Shown here: one piece after another, positions 1 to 8,240 of the stretch
Numbering within the stretch: the stretch's first letter is position 1
How the letters are laid out: each line of letters starts with the position of its first letter
Source: Bradyrhizobium sp. ORS 285
GTDB taxonomy: Bacteria > Pseudomonadota > Alphaproteobacteria > Rhizobiales > Xanthobacteraceae
Assembly: GCF_900176205.1 (NCBI RefSeq)
Contig: NZ_LT859959.1
Span: forward strand, 6,306,001-6,370,000
Length of the DNA stretch: 64,000 bases
Reading direction: 5' to 3'
Made by a program: the position numbers and the translations under genes
Notes under the pieces: generated by a model
The model's database searches: none
The model's input: the letters and a program-made list of their open reading frames with translations, nothing else
Told to the model about the DNA's origin: nothing

Positions 1-114
1 GGGTTTGGGGCGGACTGGGCGGCCCGCAAGGGGGGAGATCGTCGTAATGCATGACAATGCGATCTGAGTGCAACGGTGGCGTGTCGGAGCGACCGCCGAC
101 GGGGCGATGCATCA

Positions 115-2739
115 TCATGCTGCCTTGTCCTGACGGACCCGAATTTCGGCGATCCACTGCGCCAGCGCGTCGATCTCTGCTTCGATGGCCGATGGCGCGG
201 GCAGCTGCGGATTGATCTCACCGGGCTGACTGTGAAGGAGCGCCGAGCACCGTCCGAACGCTTCACGCATGGCGGTGCAATCGATATCGGTGAGGACGGT
301 GAGCTTGATGAGGCCCGTCGTGTCCACCTTACGGGACAGGCGGCGGATCACAGGCCCGACCACTTCCTCGACGGCGCGCTCCCAGGTCGTGCGGAGTTGG
401 TCCTGAAAGGACGTCACCTCGCGCAGCCATTTCGCTTGATCGCCGCGTTCGTGATGGATTTTCACGTTGGCGAGGTGGGCTTTCATCCCGTCGATCACCT
501 TGTCGAGAGGCATGACATTGGCCGGCGGATCCTGATGGCAGTAACCCGCATTTTCAAGGCCGCGGCTGATCAGGCGGTACGCGACCGGCGTCGCTTCACG
601 GTCCTTGGTCGCCCGGCACGCCTCATCGAGAAGAAGCAAGAACGCCATGTCGTGGGTGAAAACGATGACCTGGCGAGTCTGTCCCGCTTCCGCCAATCGG
701 GCGGCTACCCTGTCGCGATGCAAATGGTCGAGCGAGGAGACGGGATCGTCGAACACGATCGCGGACTGGGCATCGATGGTGGAAAGCTCTGCGAGAAACG
801 CGGCCAGCGCGACGCAGCGATGCTCGCCTTCACTCAGGACCTTGCCAACCGGCTCGTTCGGTTTGTTGATCAGCCTGACTTGGAAGAAGGGTACGCCGGC
901 AGTGGTCTTAGCCTGCTGAAGTTCGATGGCGAGACCCGCGACTCCGAGCTTGTCCACCTCGATTGCGAACCTGCCTCGCAGGCGATTGGTGACGAGAGCT
1001 TGAGCGATGCGGGCGCTCTGGGTCGTGATCTTGTTCGTAGCGGTGTCCTTGCCGGCTTTCTCGATCGCTTCGATAGCTTTGAGGCGTTCGATCTGAGCAA
1101 GCAAATCGGCTTTCACCACGCCGAGCCATTTGCGGTCAGCGAGGCCGTCGCGTTCGCCGATAAGCGCCGCGCGCTGCGGTGAGCTGGCTTCCGACTGCAG
1201 GCCTTCGATACGCGTGGCGATACTGCTGAGGGCCGCGCGCAATGGATCGAGCGATATGGTGACTAATTGCGGAAGATTAGGCAGAGCTGGAAGGTTGTGG
1301 GCTCGCAAGATGGCACGCAGCCGCCAGGCCAGTTGCAGAACTTCTCGGCGAAGAGTGCTCGCGAGCTGCTCCTGGCCGATCTCATCGCGGATCGTTGCGA
1401 CGATCGCGGTGAGATCCTTCATAGAGATGGCTTGCGATGACACCTCTTTTAGCTTCTTGTCGTAAGCGTCTGTGGCCTCCTGTTCACGGCGCCTGCTCTC
1501 GTCCTTCACGAATGCCTCGAAGCTTCTGAGCCGCTTAGAGGCCTCCTCGCTGAGCGGCTGCTGACAAAGCACGCAGTGGGCTCCGATTCCTGTCACGGGG
1601 AACGGCCGGTCTGTATAGGCGGAGGCGCGGGAATAATCCCGAGCAGCCTCCCACAAGGCCTTCCAGACGTCCGAGCCGATGTCGGGCAACGGCTCATCGG
1701 CGAACAAGTCGGCGGAGGCGGCCGCGGCGGCTGAGCGCGCTGTTGCACGATGCGTATGGGCGTCGCGTAGCGCGGTTCGGGTTTCGTCCACCGCGGCTGC
1801 CATGAGCCGCTCGATCTGCTCTATCGCCGACTTGATGCGGGCTTCTTGGCTTTGGAGTTGACGAACCGTGCGCGCGGGATCGCTGGCCAGATCGGTGCTG
1901 AGCGTTTGGAGCCGGGCTTCTTCCTCGGCCGTTAGGCCCGCGAGCCTCTCGATCACTTCCGGCTTCGTCTTGCCCGAGAGGCCGGAGATAAGTTTGCCGA
2001 CCGGCGTGTCCGGCTTACATTCCGGTTTTGAGAGGATTGCGGGTTTTTGCTCTTGGAGCGCCTTTATCTCGTCAGCCAGTTCGGCCTTCACATCCTGGCA
2101 CGCTTGCGCGAGACCGGCGAGGATCCGGAGCGGCAGCGGCGTGTAGGCGAGATCGTTTGTGTTCTCGACATGGACATTGGCTGTGCGTGAGTCAAACACA
2201 CTGATGGCCGAGAGCATCGGGTCGGGCGCGTTACCCTGCGTCCAAGATGCACTTCGCTTCTGTCCGCCGATGAAGAAGTCGACGCTGGCCGTCGGAATGC
2301 CAGAGCCAGCCGCATAGATGTTTGGAAGGATTGCGTCGCCCTTCGGCGAGCGCGCCCGGCAGAGTTGCTTCAGGACGCGGGCGTAGCCAGATTTGCCGGC
2401 GCCATTGTCGCCGTAAATGATGGTAAGCCCCGCTTTGCCGAATGAGAGGCGTTCGCCCGGCGCCAGCGCGTTGACGTTCGACAGGCCGTGAAGAGCGCAA
2501 AGGCCGACGACGGCGTGACTGGCTGCCGGGTCCCTGATGTGGCTCGCATCGAGCGGGACGCCTGTCGCCTCGCTTTTACAGATCGCGACGAGGGCGGCGA
2601 TGTCGGCGCCCTGCAGCTTGTTCTGGTTGCTCAACCGGCGCAGCGCGTCGCGTTGCCATGCCGGCAGGTCCACCGACCATGTGAGGATGTCTCCGAGCGC
2701 TGCCGCCTCGTTCGAGAGATCGTTCTCCTGTGCTTCCAT
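115..2739 (-). CDS. RloC/PrrC-like SMC-type ATPase, candidate anticodon nuclease
   Basis: Predicted 874-residue ATPase of the AAA_13 (PrrC/RloC) type. The sequence shows a P-loop GDNGAGKS near residue 110, a long helical region carrying a CVLC (CxxC) hook near residue 390, an ABC-type signature LSEGEH, Walker B IVFDDPVSSLD and an H-loop FTHD. The C-terminal part has R-T-T-W-E (R-x3-E) followed 49 residues later by LLH, resembling the Arg-Glu-His triad reported for PrrC/RloC tRNA anticodon nucleases. RloC also has a zinc hook between its Walker motifs, so the layout fits; the nuclease role is inference. I chose the start at 2739 because AGGGGCAGG lies just upstream; an ATG at 2787 would add 16 residues but has no ribosome site. 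It follows the 374-residue gene by 74 bases and probably shares its transcript. Bases 1-114 downstream hold nothing I recognise. Confidence 0.75.
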   Translation of the reverse strand: MEAQENDLSNEAAALGDILTWSVDLPAWQRDALRRLSNQNKLQGADIAALVAICKSEATGVPLDASHIRDPAASHAVVGLCALHGLSNVNALAPGERLSFGKAGLTIIYGDNGAGKSGYARVLKQLCRARSPKGDAILPNIYAAGSGIPTASVDFFIGGQKRSASWTQGNAPDPMLSAISVFDSRTANVHVENTNDLAYTPLPLRILAGLAQACQDVKAELADEIKALQEQKPAILSKPECKPDTPVGKLISGLSGKTKPEVIERLAGLTAEEEARLQTLSTDLASDPARTVRQLQSQEARIKSAIEQIERLMAAAVDETRTALRDAHTHRATARSAAAAASADLFADEPLPDIGSDVWKALWEAARDYSRASAYTDRPFPVTGIGAHCVLCQQPLSEEASKRLRSFEAFVKDESRRREQEATDAYDKKLKEVSSQAISMKDLTAIVATIRDEIGQEQLASTLRREVLQLAWRLRAILRAHNLPALPNLPQLVTISLDPLRAALSSIATRIEGLQSEASSPQRAALIGERDGLADRKWLGVVKADLLAQIERLKAIEAIEKAGKDTATNKITTQSARIAQALVTNRLRGRFAIEVDKLGVAGLAIELQQAKTTAGVPFFQVRLINKPNEPVGKVLSEGEHRCVALAAFLAELSTIDAQSAIVFDDPVSSLDHLHRDRVAARLAEAGQTRQVIVFTHDMAFLLLLDEACRATKDREATPVAYRLISRGLENAGYCHQDPPANVMPLDKVIDGMKAHLANVKIHHERGDQAKWLREVTSFQDQLRTTWERAVEEVVGPVIRRLSRKVDTTGLIKLTVLTDIDCTAMREAFGRCSALLHSQPGEINPQLPAPSAIEAEIDALAQWIAEIRVRQDKAA

Positions 2740-2813
2740 TTTCCTGCCCCTGATCGTGCCGTAACTGGTCGCCGGCCGTTTCCCCATGATGCTTATGTTC
2801 GGTGGTCAGCGGT

Positions 2814-3938
2814 TCAGGCGCCACCCCTAATGCGCCGCTCCTGACCGAGCGGGACAATCCAGCCGCCGGCCCGGTCAGGCCGAGCAAATTCATCGGGATT
2901 CAGTGTCTGGGTGAGGCGAGTGCGCACGGCCTGCGGTTCCGCGTCGATGGCTGCGCGGATGAGATCGCGCTCGATCCCAACGAAGACCGGCCGAAGGTTG
3001 AGGCGTGCGAGCGCCTCCTGGTCGGTGGGGGCGACGTCGGCCTCGGTAATGGGCCCGGCTCGTGTGACGATCCCGCCGATCAGCTCGCCCATGGCGGTCG
3101 CTTTCTCAACCTCCCTTATCGGAGTGGCTTCCAGCAGCGTTCGGGCGCGCCCGAGGTCGTCTTGGAGCCTTCGTGCGAATGGCTGGTGTGTGATGCGGTA
3201 GAGCGCAGCAGCCAGTTCGGCGTGGCCGAGAGGCTTGATCAAATTGGCGATATGCAAGCGCAGAAGCCCGATGAAGAGTGCGTTCTTTTCTTGGGGATCG
3301 ATAGGTTCACCTTCATCAATCGGATCGCGAACCGACAGGTGGGCCTCCGTTGGCCCCGCCGCGACGATGCCCCAGCGCGTGGCGATCGCGATGCGTTTTA
3401 TCGCGACCTTGCGGCCTTGTACTGTGACGTTGATCCGTCCGGCTTGCGTCCACGCCCGGTCCAGCGCTTTCGCGGGGCCTCCGACGTCATGACAGCCCTT
3501 TGCTTCGGCTACTGTCAGGGAGGACAGGTTGGCGGCGCAGGCGATCCAATCGGGCAAATCGCCACGCGACAGGCGCGCGACCTTGACGCGCCGGCGACGA
3601 TCGAGGTCGATCGTTCGGTTGCCGAGATGGGCGAAGATCGAGAGATTGAAGTAGCGTTCAAGATAGGCGCGAGCGACGAACCGTCCGAACAAACCTGACA
3701 GGGCGACTTTGACTTCGCGCGCTTGTCCGAGCGGCTCTTTGAAGATGAACGGCGTTCCAATGCCGGTCGGTGTGAGTAATGCATCGAGGATCGACCACGC
3801 ACCGTAGGCCGCACCCGGCGTCTGCAGCACTTCCCGAATTCCGGCATCCTCGATCTCTGAAACTTCCAAGTCAACGGTGGTGCCGGTGATAGGACTGGCG
3901 CCGGCAGGGTCAAAGCTGTGAAGGAAGGTTCTCGTCAC
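2814..3938 (-). CDS. Unrecognised 374-residue protein with PD-(D/E)xK-like motif
   Basis: I do not recognise this family. The GTG start overlaps the TGA stop of the HipA-like remnant (GTGA), so it was once translationally coupled to that kinase gene. Residues 129-130 are Pro-Asp (in GDLPDW), and a strand-like segment SSLTVAEAKG places Glu145-Ala-Lys147 fourteen residues later: the spacing and hydrophobic context of a PD-(D/E)xK nuclease core. It is followed by a helix rich in A, R and W (ALDRAWTQA) and a strand (AIKRIAIATRWG). There is no signal peptide and no membrane segment. With the RloC-like ATPase downstream it may form a two-gene defence or toxin module. The nuclease assignment rests on motif reading only; it could equally be a structural partner of the ATPase. 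Confidence 0.6.
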   Translation of the reverse strand: MTRTFLHSFDPAGASPITGTTVDLEVSEIEDAGIREVLQTPGAAYGAWSILDALLTPTGIGTPFIFKEPLGQAREVKVALSGLFGRFVARAYLERYFNLSIFAHLGNRTIDLDRRRRVKVARLSRGDLPDWIACAANLSSLTVAEAKGCHDVGGPAKALDRAWTQAGRINVTVQGRKVAIKRIAIATRWGIVAAGPTEAHLSVRDPIDEGEPIDPQEKNALFIGLLRLHIANLIKPLGHAELAAALYRITHQPFARRLQDDLGRARTLLEATPIREVEKATAMGELIGGIVTRAGPITEADVAPTDQEALARLNLRPVFVGIERDLIRAAIDAEPQAVRTRLTQTLNPDEFARPDRAGGWIVPLGQERRIRGGA

Positions 3939-4226
3939 AACGCCAGCGCTCGTTTGAGGTCGCCATGGTCGAATGCGCTAGCCATACGGTTGATCTCGGA
4001 AGAGCGGGCACCGACCGTCTTGGCTGTATCGCGCCAGGTTGCGGTCACGGTCGCGACCTCTTCGATGATCCCACGAGCCTGCGCCAGCGTTTAGCCCAAA
4101 GTATTCTGACAGGGCCTCGAGCAAGTCAAGCGAGCAGGTGCCTTCATCGAGATCGATATTCGTCGTCAGCACTCCCGCTTTGAGATAAGTTGGAACGGGG
4201 TTGGGGTCGTATACCGGCGGGAGAGA
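3935..4226 (-). pseudogene. HipA-type kinase C-terminal remnant
   Basis: The minus strand encodes YDPNPVPTYLKAGVLTTNID, a stretch typical of the C-terminal lobe of HipA-family serine/threonine kinases (toxins of HipBA modules). The frame is lost near 4090 just after YFGL. The reading then continues in another frame as TLAQARGIIEEVATVTATW and ends SAFDHGDLKRALAL, a recognisable HipA-like tail. The N-terminal three quarters, including the ATP-binding and catalytic residues, are absent and no hipB antitoxin gene is visible. The stop overlaps the start of the next gene, so the original kinase gene led the downstream operon. Family assignment is from remembered family consensus. Confidence 0.6.
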
Positions 4227-4358
4227 CCCTCGCCCTGTCGCTTCTATCGACTGCCAATCCTTGAACTCGTAGACGAGCTCTCTGATGAGATCCTCGAAGC
4301 GATGCGGTTCCAGATCTTCAAAGTGGATCGGGCCGTATGTGCGGCTGATTCTCGGCAT
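4227..4358 (-). pseudogene. Mrr-like restriction endonuclease N-terminal fragment
   Basis: The first 44 codons of a 126-residue open frame read MPRISRTYGPIHFEDLEPHR and then FEDLIRELVYEF, the start typical of Mrr/restriction-endonuclease-like proteins, up to GRG, where the catalytic G-x-D segment would normally follow. At that point the frame passes directly into HipA-like sequence. The catalytic core is therefore missing. The junction looks like a deletion that fused the ends of two unrelated defence or toxin genes. Confidence 0.5.
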
Positions 4359-4952
4359 GCATCTAAGTTAGCCGCACGAGCAATAGCGGTCATGCGAATC
4401 ACTTGAGGTTTTCCATATTTTTGGTGCCAGGCAGCACCATCCAGCATGGCGATCCCTTAGCGTCCCAAACCCGCACGGGCAGCTGAATCTGAATCTGCTG
4501 TCCATTCCCGACGATGCCGAACTTACCTGCTGGAAGAACCTATTTCGTCGAACTTGACAGCCGCCTTTCATTCTTGGTCATCGAGGTGGAGCGCCTGATG
4601 AGGCTGCTTGATCTCAAGGTCGAGCCTGTCCGTTTAATCATACTGTAAACAATTTCTTCGCAGTTGCTTCGAGTGAGCGTGCGGATGCCGTGTTGCCGCA
4701 GCTCATCCTCGAGGATCCTTAGCCATTATCGACATGATGCCCATTCACTCCACTCCCTTTGATAACTACAACGCGATATCAAGGTGAATGACGCTAGTTG
4801 CAGTCTTCATAAAGTCGACCGCGCGAGCAAACCGGCATATTGGCCATATCGCAGATCGCCTCGATCAAGAGGCGAATAGCCCGACTATGTAGGCCTTCCT
4901 GCCACGCTTCGCTGTGCGATCGTCAGCGTCGTCGATTTCAAGAAAGACTGAT
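4359..4952. other. Gene-free stretch between two minus-strand clusters
   Basis: About 590 bases with many stops in all frames. The minus strand between roughly 4560 and 4730 contains short protein-like fragments (for example DELRQHGIRTLTRS) that I cannot assign. No tRNA, promoter or clear terminator was recognised. It separates the broken GIY-YIG gene from the Mrr/HipA remnant and is probably eroded coding sequence. Confidence 0.4.
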
Positions 4953-5387
4953 CTACAGCTTCACTAGCGCCGCGGTGTTTGGACTGTAGACGTAAGAAGT
5001 AATGGACTCATCTTTAATGCGAGCAACAACTTCGTCAATGATATGGAGCGGCACGAGAAACCACTCACGGGGCTTTACCTTACGGCCAAAGCGATCGGGT
5101 ATCTCGACGTCGAGCCGCGCCGTAGCGAAGAACCGATGCAGAAGCGCTTCCAACTTGGTGCGATTGATGTTGATGAGCTTATAGGTGGCGACGATGTCCA
5201 CATCGGCAAACAGAAATGTCGGGTCCGCCTTGGCGTTAGATATGCGGAGAGAAACATCGCCACCCGTGACGCCGATCTTGTGAATGAGGTCGCGATGATG
5301 CGCAAAATAGGGATGACTGGATTGGCTTCGCAGCACATAGATTGTCCCAGTCTCAACGCCTTGGACCGTCGCCTCAATCGTCATCAT
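4953..5387 (-). CDS. GIY-YIG nuclease domain (second half of a frameshifted gene)
   Basis: This frame carries a GIY-YIG nuclease domain of the T5orf172 kind: GTIYVLRS supplies the first motif, LIHKIGVTGG the second, then SLRISNAKADPTF with the conserved Arg, and a basic helix NRTKLEALLHRFF. Homologues as I remember them are single proteins of about 400 residues with an acidic linker before this domain. The preceding half, encoded at 5374-6162, ends in that linker and is one base out of frame. Removing one T in the sequence GACGATTGAGG near 5376 restores a continuous linker (DDDDEATVQGVETGTIY). An ATG-ATG at 5387 could allow reinitiation, because the upstream stop lies 13 bases downstream of it, so a separate nuclease subunit may still be made. 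It belongs to the methyltransferase-helicase operon and presumably is its DNA-cutting component. Confidence 0.7.
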   Translation of the reverse strand: MMTIEATVQGVETGTIYVLRSQSSHPYFAHHRDLIHKIGVTGGDVSLRISNAKADPTFLFADVDIVATYKLININRTKLEALLHRFFATARLDVEIPDRFGRKVKPREWFLVPLHIIDEVVARIKDESITSYVYSPNTAALVKL

Positions 5388-6162
5388 CGCCCTCGGCAAA
5401 TAGCGGACCGGCCAGGGGATCGGTTATCCTGCGCCCTGAGTCATCGCGATGCAATGCGCGCTGCAACGAGCGCAACAGGATATCGCTCTCGGTGCCGTTG
5501 TCGTAGATCACGCGCAGGCGACTGTCGCGGCGATCATACTCCGTCTCAAATTCCTTGCCCACGTCGGCGACGTAAGCCATCTGCCCATTGATAATGAAGA
5601 ACTCGCCCTGCTTGATGCCGGCCATCTTTGCGTAGCGGCGGGTCTTACGGAGGCCACCTTTTAGGTCCTGGCGGATGGCATTGAACAGAGGTTCAAACAA
5701 CTCGAAATCATCGCACTTCGTTCGCTCGCCGATCTCCTCGGCAGCGCGCACTTCCGCGCGTGGCTTGACGTGTTTGAGCTGGGTTACGTCATCGGCGCGG
5801 ACCGCGTCACTGTCCATCTCCAATTCCTCGAGCAGAGCCTCGTCGCCCAGCTCCTCGTCGCTCAGAATAGGTTCATCCGTCGCAGCGCCGAGGAGGCCAA
5901 GCTTATCGAAGGGCTGCAGCAATGGACGAAAGCGCCTCAATGCTCTCAATCTGTCCAACCGCACGGCATAAAGCCGCTCAAAGATGTCGCGGCCTTGCCC
6001 ATGCTCCGGGGCATGCCCGTGCTCGTGGACGAACTTCATGATCTCTTCGAACCCGGCGATGACGCGCGCCTCCTCACGCGTGTGTCCACCGGAACCCGCC
6101 TGGTCGTCATCAAGCTCCAGTTCGCGCGCGAGCTCGTCGAGATCATGCTCGTCACTCATCAT
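5374..6162 (-). CDS. N-terminal half of GIY-YIG family restriction-type protein
   Basis: This is a 262-residue acidic protein starting MMSDEHDLDEL. The true start is the ATG at 6162 (or 6159), overlapping the helicase stop by 11 (or 8) bases; the frame stays open upstream but only inside the helicase gene. Visible segments include ARVIAGFEEIMKFVHEHG, FERLYAVRLDRLRAL and RLRVIYDNGTESDILLRSLQ, which I associate with large GIY-YIG proteins that accompany class I methyltransferase/helicase pairs. It ends at a TGA right after the acid run AEGDDDD, where the nuclease half continues in a different frame. Either the gene is inactivated by a one-base insertion or it is expressed as two coupled polypeptides. 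Confidence 0.7.
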   Translation of the reverse strand: MMSDEHDLDELARELELDDDQAGSGGHTREEARVIAGFEEIMKFVHEHGHAPEHGQGRDIFERLYAVRLDRLRALRRFRPLLQPFDKLGLLGAATDEPILSDEELGDEALLEELEMDSDAVRADDVTQLKHVKPRAEVRAAEEIGERTKCDDFELFEPLFNAIRQDLKGGLRKTRRYAKMAGIKQGEFFIINGQMAYVADVGKEFETEYDRRDSRLRVIYDNGTESDILLRSLQRALHRDDSGRRITDPLAGPLFAEGDDDD

Positions 6163-8239
6163 AAGCACCTGAAGCCTTGTGCTTGCCGAACGCCAAGCGG
6201 CCCTCTGCAAGACGCTTCTCCCACGCGTCATTAGACGTGATGTCAGGCAGCCTTCCACGCTCCTTCTTGAACTTCACCGCTCGCACCGCCAAGTCACGCG
6301 CCTCCTCTGCCGGAATCGTCGTTCGCTTCGCGGCGATGGCCTCCTGCACCTGCTTCAATATCTTAGGATCCAAGGTTTTAGACAGAATGGCAAAAGCGGG
6401 ACCGAAAGGGTTGATCCGATCGATCATATCGATGTCGAGGTCGCGCACATTCACGAAACGTCGAACACCATCGATGAAGGCCGTGTTTGCGACTGGATCG
6501 CCGCCGCCGATTTCTCCAGGACCATTCGTCGTCGCCCCGCCTTCCGCCGCCTTCCGGGCTTGTTGCACAAGTGTAAGCGCGGCAACTGCGCGCTGCCGGA
6601 TCGCTTCGCGGTCGGTCTCGGTCAGATCCGGGTACTTGTCCCTGACGATGTCTCCCATCTTGAGCTGGGTGAGTTCCTCGGGAACTGTATCCTCGTCGAA
6701 CAGACCGCGTTCGACAGTCCGCGTATCCTGTACGAAGGCTGTGATGACTTCATTGATATCCTCCTGGCATATGCGGGCCGCTTCCGCGCTCTCGGGTTCC
6801 ACAAGTCCCTTGATCTCAATGTGAAACTGCCCCGTCGCTTCATCGAAGCCGACATTGCTACCTCCCGGCTTATAGCCACCTTCGCCGTAGTCATATCCGT
6901 CAAGGCGACCATCGTCTGTATTGCGCGGCGTAAAATTGAAACGTGGTGCCAGAACCTGCTCCATGAGCAAGCTGGCGGCGATAGCCTTCAATGTGTCGTT
7001 AACGGCGTCAACGACCGTATCCTCCGCCGCATCCGGTTCTGCGATGAGGTTAGTAAATCGCGCTTTGGGCTTGCCGGGAGCGTCCCGTGTGGCGCGGCCG
7101 ATGATTTGGATGATCTCGGTTAGACTGTTCCGATAGCCGATGGTCAGCGCGTGCTCACACCAGATCCAATCGAACCCTTCTTTAGCCATACCAAGAGCAA
7201 TAATGATGTCGACGTGGTCGCGATTGTTCTTCTGCGCTGGGTCTTTTAATGCAGCGATAGTCCTGGCCTGCCGAGCGGGATCAACGAGGTCTGCGATACG
7301 CAAGATGCGCCCATCGGGGCGCTCAACGAGATGAAAGCCCGTCAAGACGTCTTCGCCCTTCCAGGTGCCGAGCGCATGCATGATCTCCTCCGTCTCACGG
7401 AGCTTATCACCAAGGCTCTCCCGCGAGTTTACATTCGGGATATGCACGATGGTCTTTTTGTCTGGATCGAGTACCTTGTCGACCGCATCGGTGTAGCGGC
7501 CGGAGTAAAAGAAATAGCCGAGATCGAGCTGCTTCAGATGCTCGTAACCATTGAGCTGTTCGTAATAAGTGTACGTGACTGTCTGAAACTTGATCTCGTC
7601 CTCGGGGGCAAGCACTGGGACGGCATCACCACGAAAATACGAACCAGTCATCGCGATGATCTGGACCTTGTCGCGCGCCAGGAAAGCGCCGAGCTGCGTA
7701 CCTAGCACATTGTCGCCGCTGGCCGATACGTGATGGAATTCGTCGATCGCGATCAACCGGCCATCGAAGGCTTCGATACCGAGTTCCTCTACGGCGAAGC
7801 GAAACGTCGCGTGCGTGCAGACAAGCGCTTTATCACTTGATGCCAAGAATTCTCGGACTGCGGCAACCTTTGATCTTGCTACGCGGACATCGTCAGCACC
7901 CGGTGCATTGCACAAGCTCCACTGCGGCGCGACGTTCCAATCGTATGGGAAGCCGAATTTACTCAGTGGCTCATCGGCAAAGCTGCCGCCAATTGAACGC
8001 TCCGGTACGACGACGATGGCCTGCTTAACGTCCTGGTTGTTGAGTTTGTCCAGCGCGATAAACATCAAAGCGCGAGACTTACCCGACGCCGGCGGTGACT
8101 TGATCAGCAGATATTGTTCGCCGCGCTTGGCGTAGGCGCGCTCCTGCATAGTGCGCATACCGAGTTCGTTTGCCTTCGTGGAGGCGCCTGTCTGTCCGTA
8201 CTGAACCGAGACGGAGGGAGGTGTTATCTTCGCAGTCAT
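6152..8239 (-). CDS. DEAD/DEAH-box helicase of restriction-type cassette
   Basis: This is a 695-residue superfamily 2 helicase or translocase. Motif I is SPPASGKSRAL near residue 48, motif II is DEFH near residue 165 (AIDEFHH), motif III is MTGSYF and motif VI is QIIGRATRDAPGK, followed by a long C-terminal extension with charged helices. Such proteins use ATP to move along or open DNA, as in type I and type III restriction enzymes. The start lies one base after the methyltransferase stop (TAATATG), and the end overlaps the next gene, so the three genes are strongly coupled. No nuclease motif is evident in it, consistent with cutting being done by the GIY-YIG partner. Confidence 0.85.
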   Translation of the reverse strand: MTAKITPPSVSVQYGQTGASTKANELGMRTMQERAYAKRGEQYLLIKSPPASGKSRALMFIALDKLNNQDVKQAIVVVPERSIGGSFADEPLSKFGFPYDWNVAPQWSLCNAPGADDVRVARSKVAAVREFLASSDKALVCTHATFRFAVEELGIEAFDGRLIAIDEFHHVSASGDNVLGTQLGAFLARDKVQIIAMTGSYFRGDAVPVLAPEDEIKFQTVTYTYYEQLNGYEHLKQLDLGYFFYSGRYTDAVDKVLDPDKKTIVHIPNVNSRESLGDKLRETEEIMHALGTWKGEDVLTGFHLVERPDGRILRIADLVDPARQARTIAALKDPAQKNNRDHVDIIIALGMAKEGFDWIWCEHALTIGYRNSLTEIIQIIGRATRDAPGKPKARFTNLIAEPDAAEDTVVDAVNDTLKAIAASLLMEQVLAPRFNFTPRNTDDGRLDGYDYGEGGYKPGGSNVGFDEATGQFHIEIKGLVEPESAEAARICQEDINEVITAFVQDTRTVERGLFDEDTVPEELTQLKMGDIVRDKYPDLTETDREAIRQRAVAALTLVQQARKAAEGGATTNGPGEIGGGDPVANTAFIDGVRRFVNVRDLDIDMIDRINPFGPAFAILSKTLDPKILKQVQEAIAAKRTTIPAEEARDLAVRAVKFKKERGRLPDITSNDAWEKRLAEGRLAFGKHKASGAYDE

Positions 8240-8240
8240 A

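Noticed and set aside
76..1182. Plus-strand 368-codon open frame
   Set aside because: Antisense to the RloC-like ATPase tail, without recognisable motifs.
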